64,000 nt of DNA from Babylonia areolata (GCF_041734735.1 NC_134878.1:38354777-38418776), one strand, 5' to 3'; counted from the stretch's first letter, positions 23,280 to 34,757 are shown. A program made the numbers and translations. Notes: a model not told the origin generated them from the letters alone.

Positions 23280-26200
23280 GGTCAAAATGTCTGCAACAAA
23301 ACCGTTCTTTTCACGATAAAATAGAATAAATAATACTGATCACGCTGATATAAACTTGACCGCTGTAAGTGGGCGGGAACATGATTAGATTTTGATTTTT
23401 AATAATTATTTCTCACACATTTGGCCATGAGAGAGCGCCTTACAAAGACCCGCAAGGCATGAGCAAGCCAGGGTTACGCAAGCGCGGTATAAGGGGTCGC
23501 CAGAGGAAAGCGTTTAGCGCGGTACAGTACTTGTGGCTGACTGCTGTCGCGCTGATGCTATCCTATACCTCCGTTAGTAGGTCACTGCGGCAGATGACAG
23601 ATACCGTACAGAAAATAAGAGAACTCTCTGGGGTCAAAAGGAAACCAAATTTTTAATTTATATACTAAATTGGTAGAAAACGCAAGTTTGCTTTTATGAA
23701 TGTTTTACAGTTTCTTACCAGTCATGACATTTCATAAAGAATGAAATCGGTATTATACCGACTGCAAAGGTGAATTTACAAATGCAGCACGGGATCATTT
23801 AGTTTGTAAGAACAATTATGTTGACATTTTACGCAATGCACAACTTGGAAATACTTCATGTTCTGCTTATTAACGTGTAGTATATGAATATCTCAATACC
23901 TGTTAACTAGGGTTTTTTCAATGAACATTGTCGGAGCACTGTCCAGACAATTAATTCTGAAAGCATGGAAGGCAGATGATGGCAAAATCGACCAACATCA
24001 TGTCTTGATGTAAAAAGAACGGTATGAAATATATTTTTTTCTTTAGTACCCTGGCACAGTAGACACGTCGGTTTAGCGTGGGAAAGAAAATGTATCTGGC
24101 TAGCTGGAGTATGAATGTGGCAAAATGAAATGCATCAGATAGTCATGAAGAGCAAAGACTGCCTGGAAAATGAAAATGGGTCAGCCTCCAGAACTTTGTT
24201 GGAAATGGGGGTCTCTCAGTCTGATTCAGTATAAACATGTGTTTACAATGATTATTCAAATGTTTCACATGTTATCAGAATTGCAATTCATTAGAGAAAT
24301 GTCTCCAACAATTTTGTGGGAATAAGGTTTGTTCTTGTGTCTTAAATGTGTTGAAAATTATTAAAAACATCCAAACTTTCAGCGCCATTTTGTGACATGG
24401 CAATGTGTCTAAACATGAAGTGGTCAGAAACAAATAAGTACAAACCTGATTAAAATCCAGTACATACAGACCTGATCTATATTCATTCGTTGTGATAATA
24501 AAACAATGATCATCAGTAAAAATGGTACGTTAAGTTTGAAATATTACGCAAAAATCCCACGTGACAGACGTAAACAACCCGTTCCTCTTGACGTATTTTT
24601 ATTCATTCAAAGGCAAGCACATTCATGAATACACTACACGTTCTTTACTTGCAACAGGTGGTCAACAGATCTATCTTCTGCAGCACATACACTCATTTTC
24701 TGAAGAAAAAAAAGGTCTATTCAACTATTTAAATGCAATCAACGTCACATATTAATTTTCAGTTCCGCTTTTCTGTGTTACTTCTGTGCATGTAAACGAC
24801 CCAATAAAAATATACATGTAAACAAAATTAGAACTGTTTCCACATAAATCATGCGGATTCATCGCGGGAAAGCGTAAAACGGTTTGACAAACACCCTTCA
24901 ATTGTGTGTGTTTGAACACAGATTCAGAGAATGTGTTGCTTTCGACAGCGTGTGAGATGTACATATGTTACACGGAAATCTCTAATATGTTCATTCGCAC
25001 CCCGTGGTTGCTATATTAAAAATTAAAATTAAAAAAACCTGTGTATGTTAATTTCGTCGTCGTTATGGTTTGTTTGTACATTTATCTCTGATCTGATTAA
25101 GTTTAGACACAATCACTGTTTCTGACACATGGCGAGATGCGGTAATATACGGATACTGGCGTAAGATTTCGAACCAAGTCAACGCATGTAGTTCAGTAGG
25201 ACTGTTTTCAGTTGAAGACTTGTTGCATCAGAATTTCCAAACAACAAAGTTCAAAGTAGAAAATCACCCCCTTAAATTACCTTGATTTTGGCTTTTGCTG
25301 TCTGGTGAAGTTTTATCACGAAATGATGAAGTTTATCAGTTCACAAGACAGACGAAGTGTGGAACGAAAAAATTTGTTGTATCCGAAACATGTCAGTCCC
25401 TACACGCTTATTGTTTTGCAAAATTTGATTAGAACAGCCACATTTTACATCACACAAGTTCTGAAAAACCAAAGTATACATTGATTGTGAATGAATTTTT
25501 TAAAATTAATTAAGTTTGAAGCATTTCACGTTTAGTAGTGCTTGAGATGAAGTCAGATGTCACATTCGGACATGGAACACATGTTCTTTGGTTCTGCTTT
25601 ACGCAGATAATAAAATTCCTTATTTTTAGTTGTTGTTTGTTGTTATTGTTGTTGTTTGGTTTTGATTTTTCTCAGAGTCTTACTTTTATTACATTTTGTT
25701 TTTCTGCAATCCTACATATTTGTTCACTATGAGGATAACGCTAATCAGTTTTCTGTTGATTGACTGAATAGAAAGATACAAAGAATCCGGTGTTTTGATC
25801 ACAATTCTTCAGATAAAGAGGAAAACTTTTGTCAAGTGATATAAATTATACAATTCCCATTTCATAAGATGAACGGTAGTACTTTAAACAGTTAAACACT
25901 GGGGAGAATTGATGTGAAAATGGAGTGCCTGCAGTGTTTCTGAAAAATAAAATCATCCAGGGTTGGGAGTTAGTTTAGGTATTTTGGGTTCCATGTTACA
26001 TATGTCATAAGGTTTTAGGTAATCATTAATAAAATACATAATTTTGCACAGGCTTTGTTTGAATGCATTGCACTGGCTAAGGATCGCATGATAGATTCAT
26101 TACTATCATTATTTTAAATCCAGTAATTCAAACATCTGCGTCGGGAAAGTTAGTTTAGGTAACTTGGATTCAATGTTACACGTGTTACAAGAACGTTTTA

Positions 26201-27077
26201 CATAATCATTAATAAAATTTATGATCCATTGTTATCATTATGATTATTATTTATATCCCACGCTAAATCGACGTCTACTGCGCCAGGGTTCGTGAGTCAC
26301 ATTTGTAAATACCGCTTCATTTCCAAAGAAAAATATGTTATTTCATACCGTTCTTTTCACATCAAGACATGATGTTCAATTTTGCCATCATCTGCCCTCC
26401 ATACTTTCCCAGTTTATTGTCTGGACATAGCGCCGATAATGTTCATTGAAACCGAAACGGGTTAACACATATTTAGATATTTATATTCTACAAGTTAATA
26501 AGCAGAGCATGGAGTATATCCAAGTTGTGCATTGCGTAAAATATCAACAAAATTGTACTTACGAACTAAATGATCCCATGCTGCCTTAGTAAATTCACCT
26601 TTGCAGTCGGTATAATACTGATTTCATTCTTTATGATATGTCATGAATGGTAGGAAACTGGAAAACATTCATAAAAGCGGATTTGCGTCTTCTAAAATAC
26701 ATGAAACTGAAAATATTTGTTTCCTTTTGACCCGAAAGAGCTCTGTTCCTAGCTTACTGTTCAGATTCAGTGACCTGCTCACAAGTCAGCATCAGCGCGG
26801 CAGCAGTCAGTCACATGTACTGTACCGCGCTGAACGCTTTCCTCTGGCGACCCCTTATACTGCGCTTGCGTAACCTTCGCCTGTGCTTGCCTTGCGTCTC
26901 TTTGTAAGGCGCTCTCGCACAGGCAGAAGTAATAAAAATATTCGATTCTGGACATTAAAAATCAAAATCTACCTATGTTCCCGCTACCCTATAGTGGTCA
27001 ACTTTATATCAGTGTGATCAGTATTATTTATTCTATTTTATCGTAAAAAGAACGGTTTTGTTGCAGACATTTTGACC
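23280..27077. mobile_element. 3.8-kb palindromic (long inverted repeat) element
   Basis: The left arm, 23,280-24,083, is the inverted copy of the right arm, 26,255-27,077, with about 80-90% similarity by eye. Both outer ends carry GGTCAAAATGTCTGCAACAA. The ~2.2-kb spacer and right arm recur as copy A at 12,483-14,840. Long arms with a non-coding spacer resemble foldback-type or non-autonomous DNA elements, but no transposase or known terminal motif is seen and clear target-site duplications were not found. It lies in GTF2F1 intron 1. Confidence 0.75.
24574..26971 (+). repeat. Long dispersed repeat, copy B
   Basis: The same-orientation duplicate of 12,483-14,840, displaced by about 12.1 kb. 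Its right part forms most of the right arm of the palindrome. See copy A for the alignment ends. Confidence 0.85.
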
Positions 27078-27322
27078 TAACGCAAATTTTAATCTAAATT
27101 TCCTGGCCTATCTTTGTAAGGCGCTCTCACACTGGCAGAAGTAATAAAAAATATTCAATTCTGGACATTATAAATCAAAATCTACTATGTTCCCGCTACC
27201 CTATAGTGGTCAACTTTATATCAGTGTGATCAGTATGATTTATTCTATCTTATCGTAAAAAGAACGGTTTTGTTGCAGACATTTTGACCTAACGCAAATT
27301 TAAATCTAAATTCCCTGGCCTA
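26899..27322 (+). repeat. 212-bp tandem duplication at the palindrome's right end
   Basis: Unit 1 (26,899-27,110) and unit 2 (27,111-27,322) both begin TCTTTGTAAGGCGCTCTC and are nearly identical, sharing TCCCGCTACCCTATAGTGGT and the terminal TTGCAGACATTTTGACC block. The duplication gives the right arm two alternative outer ends (27,077 and 27,289). Confidence 0.9.
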
Positions 27323-27868
27323 TTTGACTACGGACAGGCCTGGCTGGCTATCATGTAACACCCAAAGGGCAGGTGCCAGCAATGAACTTTTCATTTTCCT
27401 CCAAAGACGCAAGCAGCGTCAGAACTCTCCACTTTGTTGTTGTGGACCAGAAAACTGGTTGGCCAAAACATTTTCTCTTTCCTCGTAAGTCGTACTGAAA
27501 TCTATTTTCGCATACTGGTGTATTCTAAGTCAAAATGATGTACAAATTACCCCCAAAATGGTACTGGTAAACAGGTCTGTCACAGAAACAAACTCTGTTG
27601 TTGTTTTTTGTTAAAAGTGGAACAACATTAGAGTACGTTGCGACGTGATTTTTTTTAGCTGTGATGGACGGAAGATGAACTACTCTTAAGAAAAATTACC
27701 ATTGGCTCTCCAAAAATAGCAACCAATGGTAAATCACCTTTTAGAGCTGCATGATAGCTCTCTTTTTCCAGTAACCACTTGTCACAGTCGACACCAAACA
27801 TGTCTGGTGGAGGAAGAGTGTCAGACGATCGGTATCGGGAGCGTGATGGATATTTTTTAAAACAAAAC
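27323..27868. other. GTF2F1 intron 1, unassigned
   Basis: Unique-looking DNA. A minus-strand ORF (27,655-27,936) has no recognisable domain. Confidence 0.35.
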
Positions 27869-27985
27869 ATGCTAGTCTTGAAAAATATAACTTGCCTGGT
27901 CGGGCAAGTTCGGTAAGGGCAATACTTGCCCAACACGATGATCTACTTGCCCCAGGCAGTCGGCAATCGTTAATGTCGAGCCCTG
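27869..27985 (-). repeat. CAGGGCTCGACATTAAC-ended repeat, hAT-like terminus
   Basis: Read on the minus strand from 27,985 it begins CAGGGCTCGACATTAAC and contains repeated ACTTGCC/GGGCAAG blocks, matching the repeat at 21,990. It directly abuts the 3' end of the LINE at 27,986, so one of the two probably inserted at the other's edge. Confidence 0.45.
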
Positions 27986-28432
27986 TGTGTGGTTCGTCCA
28001 TCGGGATCGACGAGGACCATCTAGTCATCCGGGGGGTGGGGGGGTTGGGCTCTGTGGGTGCGCAGATGACTGATCAGGCCAATCCACGCCCGGAAGGTTC
28101 TGACGCAGTGTGGACAGGGGATGGTGGCGGCTGTCGGGGACTTGCTGGCACTGCTTTTTCTGGCCTGTCTGCATTGCTCTGCTGCATTGATTCTGTTGGC
28201 CTCACAGGATTTGGCGCCTTTGTGGATAGTTGAACGCCACTTTGGTCTGTCCATTGCATTCAGCTCCCATGTGTCGTGGCTGATGTTGAAGGCCTTCAGA
28301 GAAGCTTTCAGAGTGTCTTTGAAGCGCTTCTTTTGGTCTCCATGGGAGCGTTTGCCATGTTGGAGTTCGCCGTACAGCAGTTTCTTGGGGAGCCGGTGGT
28401 CTGCCATGAGAACTACATGGCCTGCCCAGCGC
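27986..28432 (-). mobile_element. LINE family A, 5'-truncated copy (C-terminal end)
   Basis: The minus strand encodes the tail of an ORF2 protein (LRWAGHVVLMADHRLPKKLL...KRSHGDQKKRFKDTLKASLK). It ends in a C2H2 zinc finger, CPHCVRTFRAWIGL followed by SHLRTH, with a short 3' UTR ending GGACGAACCACA. The same tail occurs on the plus strand at ~30,050-30,510 in the adjacent copy, with differences, so these are separate copies. This one is truncated inside the region after the RT domain and abuts its neighbour head to head with no gap. Confidence 0.85.
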
Positions 28433-30510
28433 AGGATGCAGGATTCCTGGTTGAGCAACAAAGCTGATGAGATCTAGGGCTTTGCAGACAGGAACGACAT
28501 GAAGAACCTCTATAACGGCCTGAAAGAAGTCTATGGTCCCACCACCTCCGGATCTGCTCCACTCCTCAGTGCTGATGGTTCTACCCTGATCACTGACAAG
28601 GATGGGATCCTTGAGAGATGGGCTGAACACTTTGAAAGCGTACTGAACCGCCCCTCCACCATCAATGATGAAGCCATCGACCGACTCCCCCAGTGAGTCG
28701 TTGGATGCCATTCCAACTTTGGAGGAGACCCAGAAAGCTATCTGTCTGCTATCCAGTGGCAAAGCCCCTGGCTCAGACTCCATTCCAGCTGAGGTCTACA
28801 AAGAAGGTGGTATGGCGCTGACTGAGAAGCTTCATCAGCTGTTCCAGCTCATCTGGCAGCATGAAGCAGTTCCACAGGACTTCAAAGACGCTTCCATCAT
28901 ACCCCTGTACAAGCGCAAAGGAAATCGTCAGGCCTGTGACAACCATCGTAGAATATCCCTGCTGTCCGTCGCAGGCAAGACTCTGGCCAGAGTGCTACTC
29001 AACCGTCTCATAACGCACCTTAAGCAAGGTCTCCTACCAGAGAGCCAGTGTGGCTTCCGGAAAGAACGCGGGACTATCGACATGGTGTTTGCTGCCAGGC
29101 AGCTCCAGGAGAAGTGTCAGGAACAGAACGCCGACCTTTACTTCACCTATGTCGATCTGACCAAGGCCTTCGATACTGTTAGCAGAGATGGCCTTTGGAG
29201 AATCATGGCGAAGTACGGGTGTCCCAGAAAGTTCATCACCATCATACGGCAACTACACAATGGGATGCTGGCCCGAGTCCAAGACAACGGAGAGACTTCA
29301 GAACCATTCCCGGTCTCCAACGGAGTCCAGCAAAGGTGTGTTCTTGCCCCCACCCTGTTCAGTCTCATGTTTTCAGCCATGCTGACAGATGCTTTCAGAG
29401 ACGCTGACATAGGCATTGGCATCAGGTACCGCACAGATGGCTCACTCTTTAACCTCAGGAGGCTTCAAGCAAAAACCAAGGTGAGGACAGACACCGTCAA
29501 CGACTTCCTGTTTGCTGATGACTGCGCTCTCAACGCTGCCAACGAAGTTGACATGCAACACATTGTTGACAAGTTCTCTGCTGCCTGTGACAACTTTGGC
29601 CTCACAATCAGCACAAAAAAGACAGGTGATGCACCAGCCAGCTCCAGGAAAGCCTTACGTTGAACCAAACATCTTCATCAACGGGCAGCGACTGAACGCA
29701 GTGGACGAGTTCACATACCTGGGCAGTACACTCTCTCGCACAGTTGTCATCGACGATGAGGTGAATGCCAGACTTGCCAAAGCCAGCGCTGTCTTCGGCA
29801 GACTCAATAAGAACGTTTGGAACAGGAGAGGCATCACCCTGGAGATGAAGCTCAAAGTATACAAGGCCATAGTTCTCACCACACTGCTCTATGGATGTGA
29901 ATTATGGACGGTCTACAAACGCCACGCCAAAAAGCTGAACCACTTCCACACCACCAGCCTCAGAAAACTTCTCAGCATAAAGTGGCAAGAGAAGATCCCT
30001 GACACAGAGGTGCTCACTCGTGCAAACTTGCCCAGCATCTACACCATCTTGATGCAGGCCCAGCTGCGCTGGGCAGGTCATATAGTTCGCATGCCAGACC
30101 ACCAGCTCCCCAAGAAACTGCTGTACGACGAACTCCAACATGGCAAGCGCTCCCATGGAGACCAAAAGAAGCGCTTCAAAGACACTCTGAAAGCTTCTCT
30201 GAAGGCCTCCAACATCAGCCACAACATGTGGGAGCTGAATGCAATGGACAGACCAAAGTGGCGTTCAGCTGTCTGCAAAGGCGCCAAATCCTGTGAGGCC
30301 AACAGAATCAATGCAGCAGAGCAATGCAGACAGGCCAGAAAAAGCAGTGTCAACAAGTCCCCAACAGCCACCACCATCCCCTGTCCACACTGCGTCAGAA
30401 CCTTCCGGGCGTGGATTGGCCTGACCAGTCATCTGCACACCCACAGAGCCCAACCCACCCACCCCCAGGATGACTAGATGGTCCTCATCAATCCCGACGG
30501 ACGAACCACA
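28433..30510 (+). mobile_element. LINE family A, ORF2 reverse-transcriptase copy
   Basis: A non-LTR retrotransposon ORF2 lacking its endonuclease end. In order: linker (DSWLSNKADEI, YGPTTSGSAPLLSADGS), RT fingers and palm (SSGKAPGSDSIPAEVYK, FRKERGTIDMVFAARQLQ, VDLTKAFDTVSRDGLW), the catalytic FADDCALNA near 29,512, thumb (INGQRLNAVDEFTYLGSTLS, YGCELWTVY) and the C-terminal C2H2 finger near 30,380. Frame changes near 28,690 and 29,620 and a stop near 28,476 show it is dead. The clade is not assigned; APE-type LINEs of the Jockey/I/CR1 group look most similar. It lies antisense in GTF2F1 intron 1. Confidence 0.93.
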
Positions 30511-30539
30511 TGCATATATCATTATATGTGTCATTGTGT

Positions 30540-30760
30540 GTACACACATTAGTCAATCAGTGTGTGTGTGCGTGCGAGTGTGTGTGCACATATAAGTCAA
30601 TCAGTGTGCATGTGTGCACACATCAGTCAATCACACTGTGTGTGTGAGTGTGTGCACATCAATGTGTGTGTGTCATTGTGTGTGTGTGTGTGTGTGTGTG
30701 TGTGCACATCAGTGTGTGTGTGTATACGTGTGTGTGTGTGTGTGCACATCCAGTTTGATG
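30540..30760 (+). repeat. (TG)n-rich tract with GTGCACATCA spacers
   Basis: TG runs interrupted by GTGCACA(C)ATCAGT and related blocks. A degenerate minisatellite of TG runs directly downstream of the LINE. Confidence 0.85.
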
Positions 30761-31799
30761 TTCACCTTATACACTGATCTGAAGACACGTCTTGTTTCAG
30801 TTTTCTGTGGTTTTCTTTGAAACAGTGATTATATATAAACAGTGTGCTCCAAATTTCCTGAGTAAGATCCACAATGACACTGATAAAGCAACAACCACGG
30901 CCCACATTAATTCTCTCTCCTTTGTTCATCAGAAGGGAACCGGACTCGAGACTGATGAAACTAACAGTAATAGACACAGGTCGAGACTGATGAAAATAGC
31001 AGTAACAAACACAGGTCGAGACTGATGAAACAGTAAGACAGTAACAGACACAGGTCAAGACTGATCAGTGAAACTAACACTAACAGACACAGATAAATAA
31101 AATAAGTTCAAGTATTGTCAGTTGGAATTTTTGTTGTTGTTGTTGCTAATTCCATTTGATAAACCAACAGATTGTGGGCCTTCATCTAAACGCGGGTCAG
31201 AATTCACTAGAAAAGCTTGTGTAAGCCAAAGCTTCAACACATGTAATGATAACTAGCCTTTTGGGGGAGAACACTTGAGAATTCACTTTATTTCGTAGCT
31301 AACAACATTGTTATCTCCATGGAAATGTCTTGAAGTTGAACAAACATGCAAATGTTCACTGGTATTTGCAAATGTCACTGTGGCACACTGGATAGCTGCG
31401 ACCCATGCCTGCCTCCTTTGTCTTGTCAATTTTTCAACCTGCTTTCCTGCTTTAGTTTTCAACTTGGGAATTCAATAAAAGCCAAGCAGAGTGGGTCCCG
31501 AATCAGTATGGCATCCTTGGCTTGTACAGCCAATAATGCAGCAAGTATTTGGCATCGCTCAGTATCTTAGTGGAGATGATCGTAGTCAGTAAGGCAGAGC
31601 AAGGGAAGAAATCACGTGGTTTGAGTGTGTTTACATTCATTGTGACCAACAAAGTGACGCCCGGTCCCACAATGCACCGCACATGACGTCATCTTCTCAA
31701 GCCCTATACTGTTCAAAATATTGTTAGTGGTGGTCAGCATAGTATACTAGAAGGAAACTTGTGCATGCATATAGTTGGAGACTTGTTTAGAGCACATTT
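30761..31799. other. GTF2F1 intron 1, unassigned
   Basis: Contains three near-repeats of ACACAGGTCGAGACTGATGA between 30,945 and 31,060 (about 50-bp spacing) and, further right, promoter-like sites listed separately. No exon found. Confidence 0.45.
31613..31691. promoter_or_regulatory. Candidate regulatory cluster: E-box and CRE
   Basis: A CACGTG E-box (31,613-31,618), a GTGACG half site and a full palindromic CRE, TGACGTCA (31,684-31,691), lie within 80 bp of mixed-composition DNA about 1.1 kb inside the putative GTF2F1 start exon. It could be an intronic enhancer or an alternative promoter. Motif matches only. Confidence 0.3.
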
Positions 31800-32690
31800 A
31801 GGCACAGCATCATATATCAAAATGTAAGGTTATGCATACTGCAAACAAAACCCTGGTTATTACTACACAATGAATACTGGTAATCATGTTCAAATTATAA
31901 ATGCGTGTAAAGAGGAAAAAGATCTAGGAGTGACGTTTGATGACAAACTTTCCTTTGGGGCTCACATCCAGAGAATTATAAATAAAGCTAACCAAATGAT
32001 TGGAAATATAGAGTTTTTACTTTTAAAGATAAGGTTACCATTTGAAATTATATTTTATAAGGCTTTTGTTAGACCTCATTTGGAATATGGGAATGGTGTG
32101 TGGTATCCTACATGGAAATATCAATCAATAGCTATTGAAAATGTTCAAAGGAGAGCTACTAAAATGCTGAAGGTATGCCAGAATATGACATAGGGAGAAA
32201 GATTAAACTAATTTAAAGTATTTAAATTTGCACTCTGAAGGGACGTATGATTAGGGGAAATATGATACAGACTTACAAAATTATTAACAACATTGAGGAC
32301 ATTGATACTAACTTTTTTTTTTTTTTTTACTCTTCGCCAATCAAGCATAACAAGAAATTTTGAAGGAAAATATTTGTTCAACCATTCTGTACTAACAAAA
32401 GAAAATATAACTTTTCTATTCGTGTTGTTAACATGTGAAACTCGCTATACCTTCAGTTAAATTTTCAAAAGATAATAACAGTTTTAAGAACTTTCTGGAC
32501 TGCGATCCAAAATTCAGTAACATGTTTTATAAAACTGACGAATAATTGCTTTGATATATCTAAAATTAAGCATGCAATGCAAACCAAAAAGATATTAATA
32601 CAGAGGGGACGTTTATAGGCCGCGAGGCCTAAAGGCAAAAATGCCAGTCCCTTCTTCAACTACTACTGCCTACACCACTGCTATTAAGTA
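31800..32690 (+). mobile_element. LINE 3' fragment (RT thumb to tail)
   Basis: The plus strand encodes the end of an RT protein: EEKDLGVTFDDKLSFGAHI, VRPHLEYGNGVWYPTWK and IENVQRRATKMLK, typical of the post-palm region of Jockey/CR1-type LINEs. Past a frame change near 32,165 come GRMIRGNMIQTYKIIN-like and MWNSL-like blocks, ending in a short tail (AGGCCGCGAGGCCTAAAGGC). The palm domain and everything upstream are missing. It ends only ~70 bp from the putative GTF2F1 start exon. Confidence 0.8.
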
Positions 32691-32756
32691 CAACCACTAA
32701 AACTGATAATTAAAGTCAATAATGTTTGATAATTATCTCAAGTTTAGCATACTTAC

Positions 32757-32771
32757 TGGTTTATTCGCCAT
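32757..32771 (-). CDS. GTF2F1: GTF2F1 exon 1, coding part (start codon)
   Basis: On the minus strand GACAATGGCGAATAAACCA is followed immediately by a consensus GTAAGT donor. ATG has A at -3 and G at +4, a strong initiation context. The five codons MANKP end in phase 0 and exon 2 opens in phase 0 with GPSG, giving MANKPGPSG against human MAALGPSS. That agreement in phase and sequence is why I choose this start, although such a short coding exon 12 kb from exon 2 needs transcript support. The 5' UTR extends to the right for an unknown distance. Confidence 0.55.
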
Positions 32772-33160
32772 TGTCAAAAGCAGGATTTTCCTATCTGCAT
32801 CACCGGTAAATCTAAACTGAGACGTCACACCAATGCAGTTCTCGGGCAAAAGACAACAGTGAATTCAGTCCAGTCTGTCAGCATGCATCCAACACGCATC
32901 CGTGACGCCATAACTGGCTACTAAATGAAATTGAATATCTTAGTCTCGTAGTCTCCAACGCCCTGGTTTCAGGGGCGGGGGGGGGGGGGAGGTCAAACCC
33001 CTTCGGACGAGCAATTATCTTTTCTCAACACATTCTTTAGTATTCTTTCCGTTCCCACAGATGCCGACCTTTCGTTGTTGTTGTCCTTCTGTGATACAGT
33101 TATTCGCAAACAAAAAGCAGCCCAGCTTCTGTGCACCAGCAACCATATTTCTGCCGGAAC
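32772..33160 (-). promoter_or_regulatory. Candidate GTF2F1 promoter and 5' UTR
   Basis: Upstream of the start codon on the minus strand are two CRE/ATF-like sites (GTGACGTC, 32,821-32,828; TGGCGTCACG, 32,901-32,910), an initiator-like TCAGTTT and a C-run on the minus strand (32,977-32,989). There is no TATA box at an expected distance. Such sites suit a housekeeping promoter. The TSS is not determinable from sequence alone. Confidence 0.35.
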
Positions 33161-33404
33161 TTTCCACAAATAAAAAAAATATGACTAAGACAAGATAATG
33201 TACAACTTAATTGATAAGCTTACTTTAAGCACGATAAGACACCATTCACTTCCCGCTACACGCAGTCTCATTCATCCACATTCATACACACCCAATTACA
33301 CTCCCCTCATATAAGCACATACTGACAACAGCACGCCAGACATACACTATCATGCAGGTCAAAACCTCATAAAAAAAACACATAAAATGTGGAAATACCT
33401 CGAT
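33161..33404. other. Unassigned spacer before the 30-bp array
   Basis: AT-rich, nothing recognised. Confidence 0.4.
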
Positions 33405-33720
33405 CATGTGTCCCGTGTTACGACGATATGATGTAAGACTTTCCAGATACAGTGCATGTGAAACAGCCTTTTCCTTACCATGAGGATTTGAACTAACCTG
33501 TCTTGTGTACAACAGGGATATGAAATAGGCTTTCTCGAACATATCGCATGTGAAATATCCTTTCTCATATCTCCATTATCAAAGGGATGTGAACTATACT
33601 GTCTAGTCAACCGAGGATGTCAAATAAGCTTTAGCACAAGTTCCGGATGTGAGATGACCTTTCCCTTACAACAGGGATCTCAAATAGCCTTCCCCGATAA
33701 CCTGTCCCGGGGGTCAGCCC
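33405..33720 (+). repeat. 30-bp-period satellite, detached left block
   Basis: About ten 30-bp monomers of the kind found at 41,018-48,815 and in the same orientation, for example CGATATGATGTAAGACTTTC, GCATGTGAAACAGCC and GGATGTGAGATGACC. Separated from the main array by 7.3 kb. Confidence 0.92.
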
Positions 33721-33725
33721 GATGG

Positions 33726-33808
33726 GGTCAGCCCGATACTCCCCCGTGTCGATACTCCCCCGCGTCAATACTCCCCTGTGTCGATACTCCCCCCGTGTCA
33801 ATAGTCCC
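33726..33808 (+). repeat. 16-bp tandem repeat, CGATACTCCCCCGTGT orientation
   Basis: About five units with 16-bp spacing and a few substitutions. The reverse complement of the same repeat lies at 40,951-41,017. Confidence 0.92.
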
Positions 33809-34044
33809 TCTCACAAAGATCCAAAAACAATCAAATACAGATGAATGTATATATTTGTGATTGTTAATGCTTTCTGCTTGATCAAAGTTGTGTTGTGGAA
33901 TGATGAATGTGTTATGTGTTCTCTTCATAACAGCCGTCCGCGTTCAGAGTTGAGCAGCGACTTGTGTGTATTGGGCCCGCTGTTGTGTGGGCTCGCTGCC
34001 TTGTTACACGGACTTTTTCATCACGACTCAGTCTGGTGGCAAAA

Positions 34045-34149
34045 GCTCGCTCTCTCTCTCTCTCTTCGTCTCTCATTTTCTGTTTCTCTGTCTCCCCCTC
34101 TCTGCCACTCTCTCTGTGTCTCTTTCTGTCAGTCTCTCTCTCTCTCTGT

Positions 34150-34203
<54 letters not shown>

Positions 34204-34294
34204 GTCTCTCATTTTCTGTTTGTCTCTCCCCCTCTCTGCCTCTCTCTCTCTCTGCCACTCTCTATCTGTCCCCCCCTCTCTGCCACTCTCTCTC

Positions 34295-34325
<31 letters not shown>

Positions 34326-34608
34326 GCGTACCCCCCTCTCTGCCACTCTCTATCTCTCTCTGTCTCCCTCCCTCTCTCTCTCTGTCTCCCCCTCTCTGCC
34401 ACTCTCTCTCTCTCTCTCTGTCTCCCCATCTCTGCCAGTCTCTCTCTCTGTGTCTCTCTCTGTCTCCCCATCTCTGCCACTCTCTCTCTCTCTCTCTGTC
34501 TCTCTGTCTCCCCATCTCTGCCACTCTCTCTCTCACTCTGTCTCTTTCTGTCTCCCCATCTCTGCCACTCTCTCTCTCTCTGTCTCTCTCTCTCTGTCTC
34601 TCCCTCTC

Positions 34609-34651
<43 letters not shown>

Positions 34652-34757
34652 GTCTCCCCCTCTCCGCCACTCTCTCTCTTTCTGTCTCTCTCTCTGTGTC
34701 TCTCCCTCTCTGCCACTCTCTCTCTCTCTCTGTGTCTCTCTCTGTCTCCCCCTCTCC

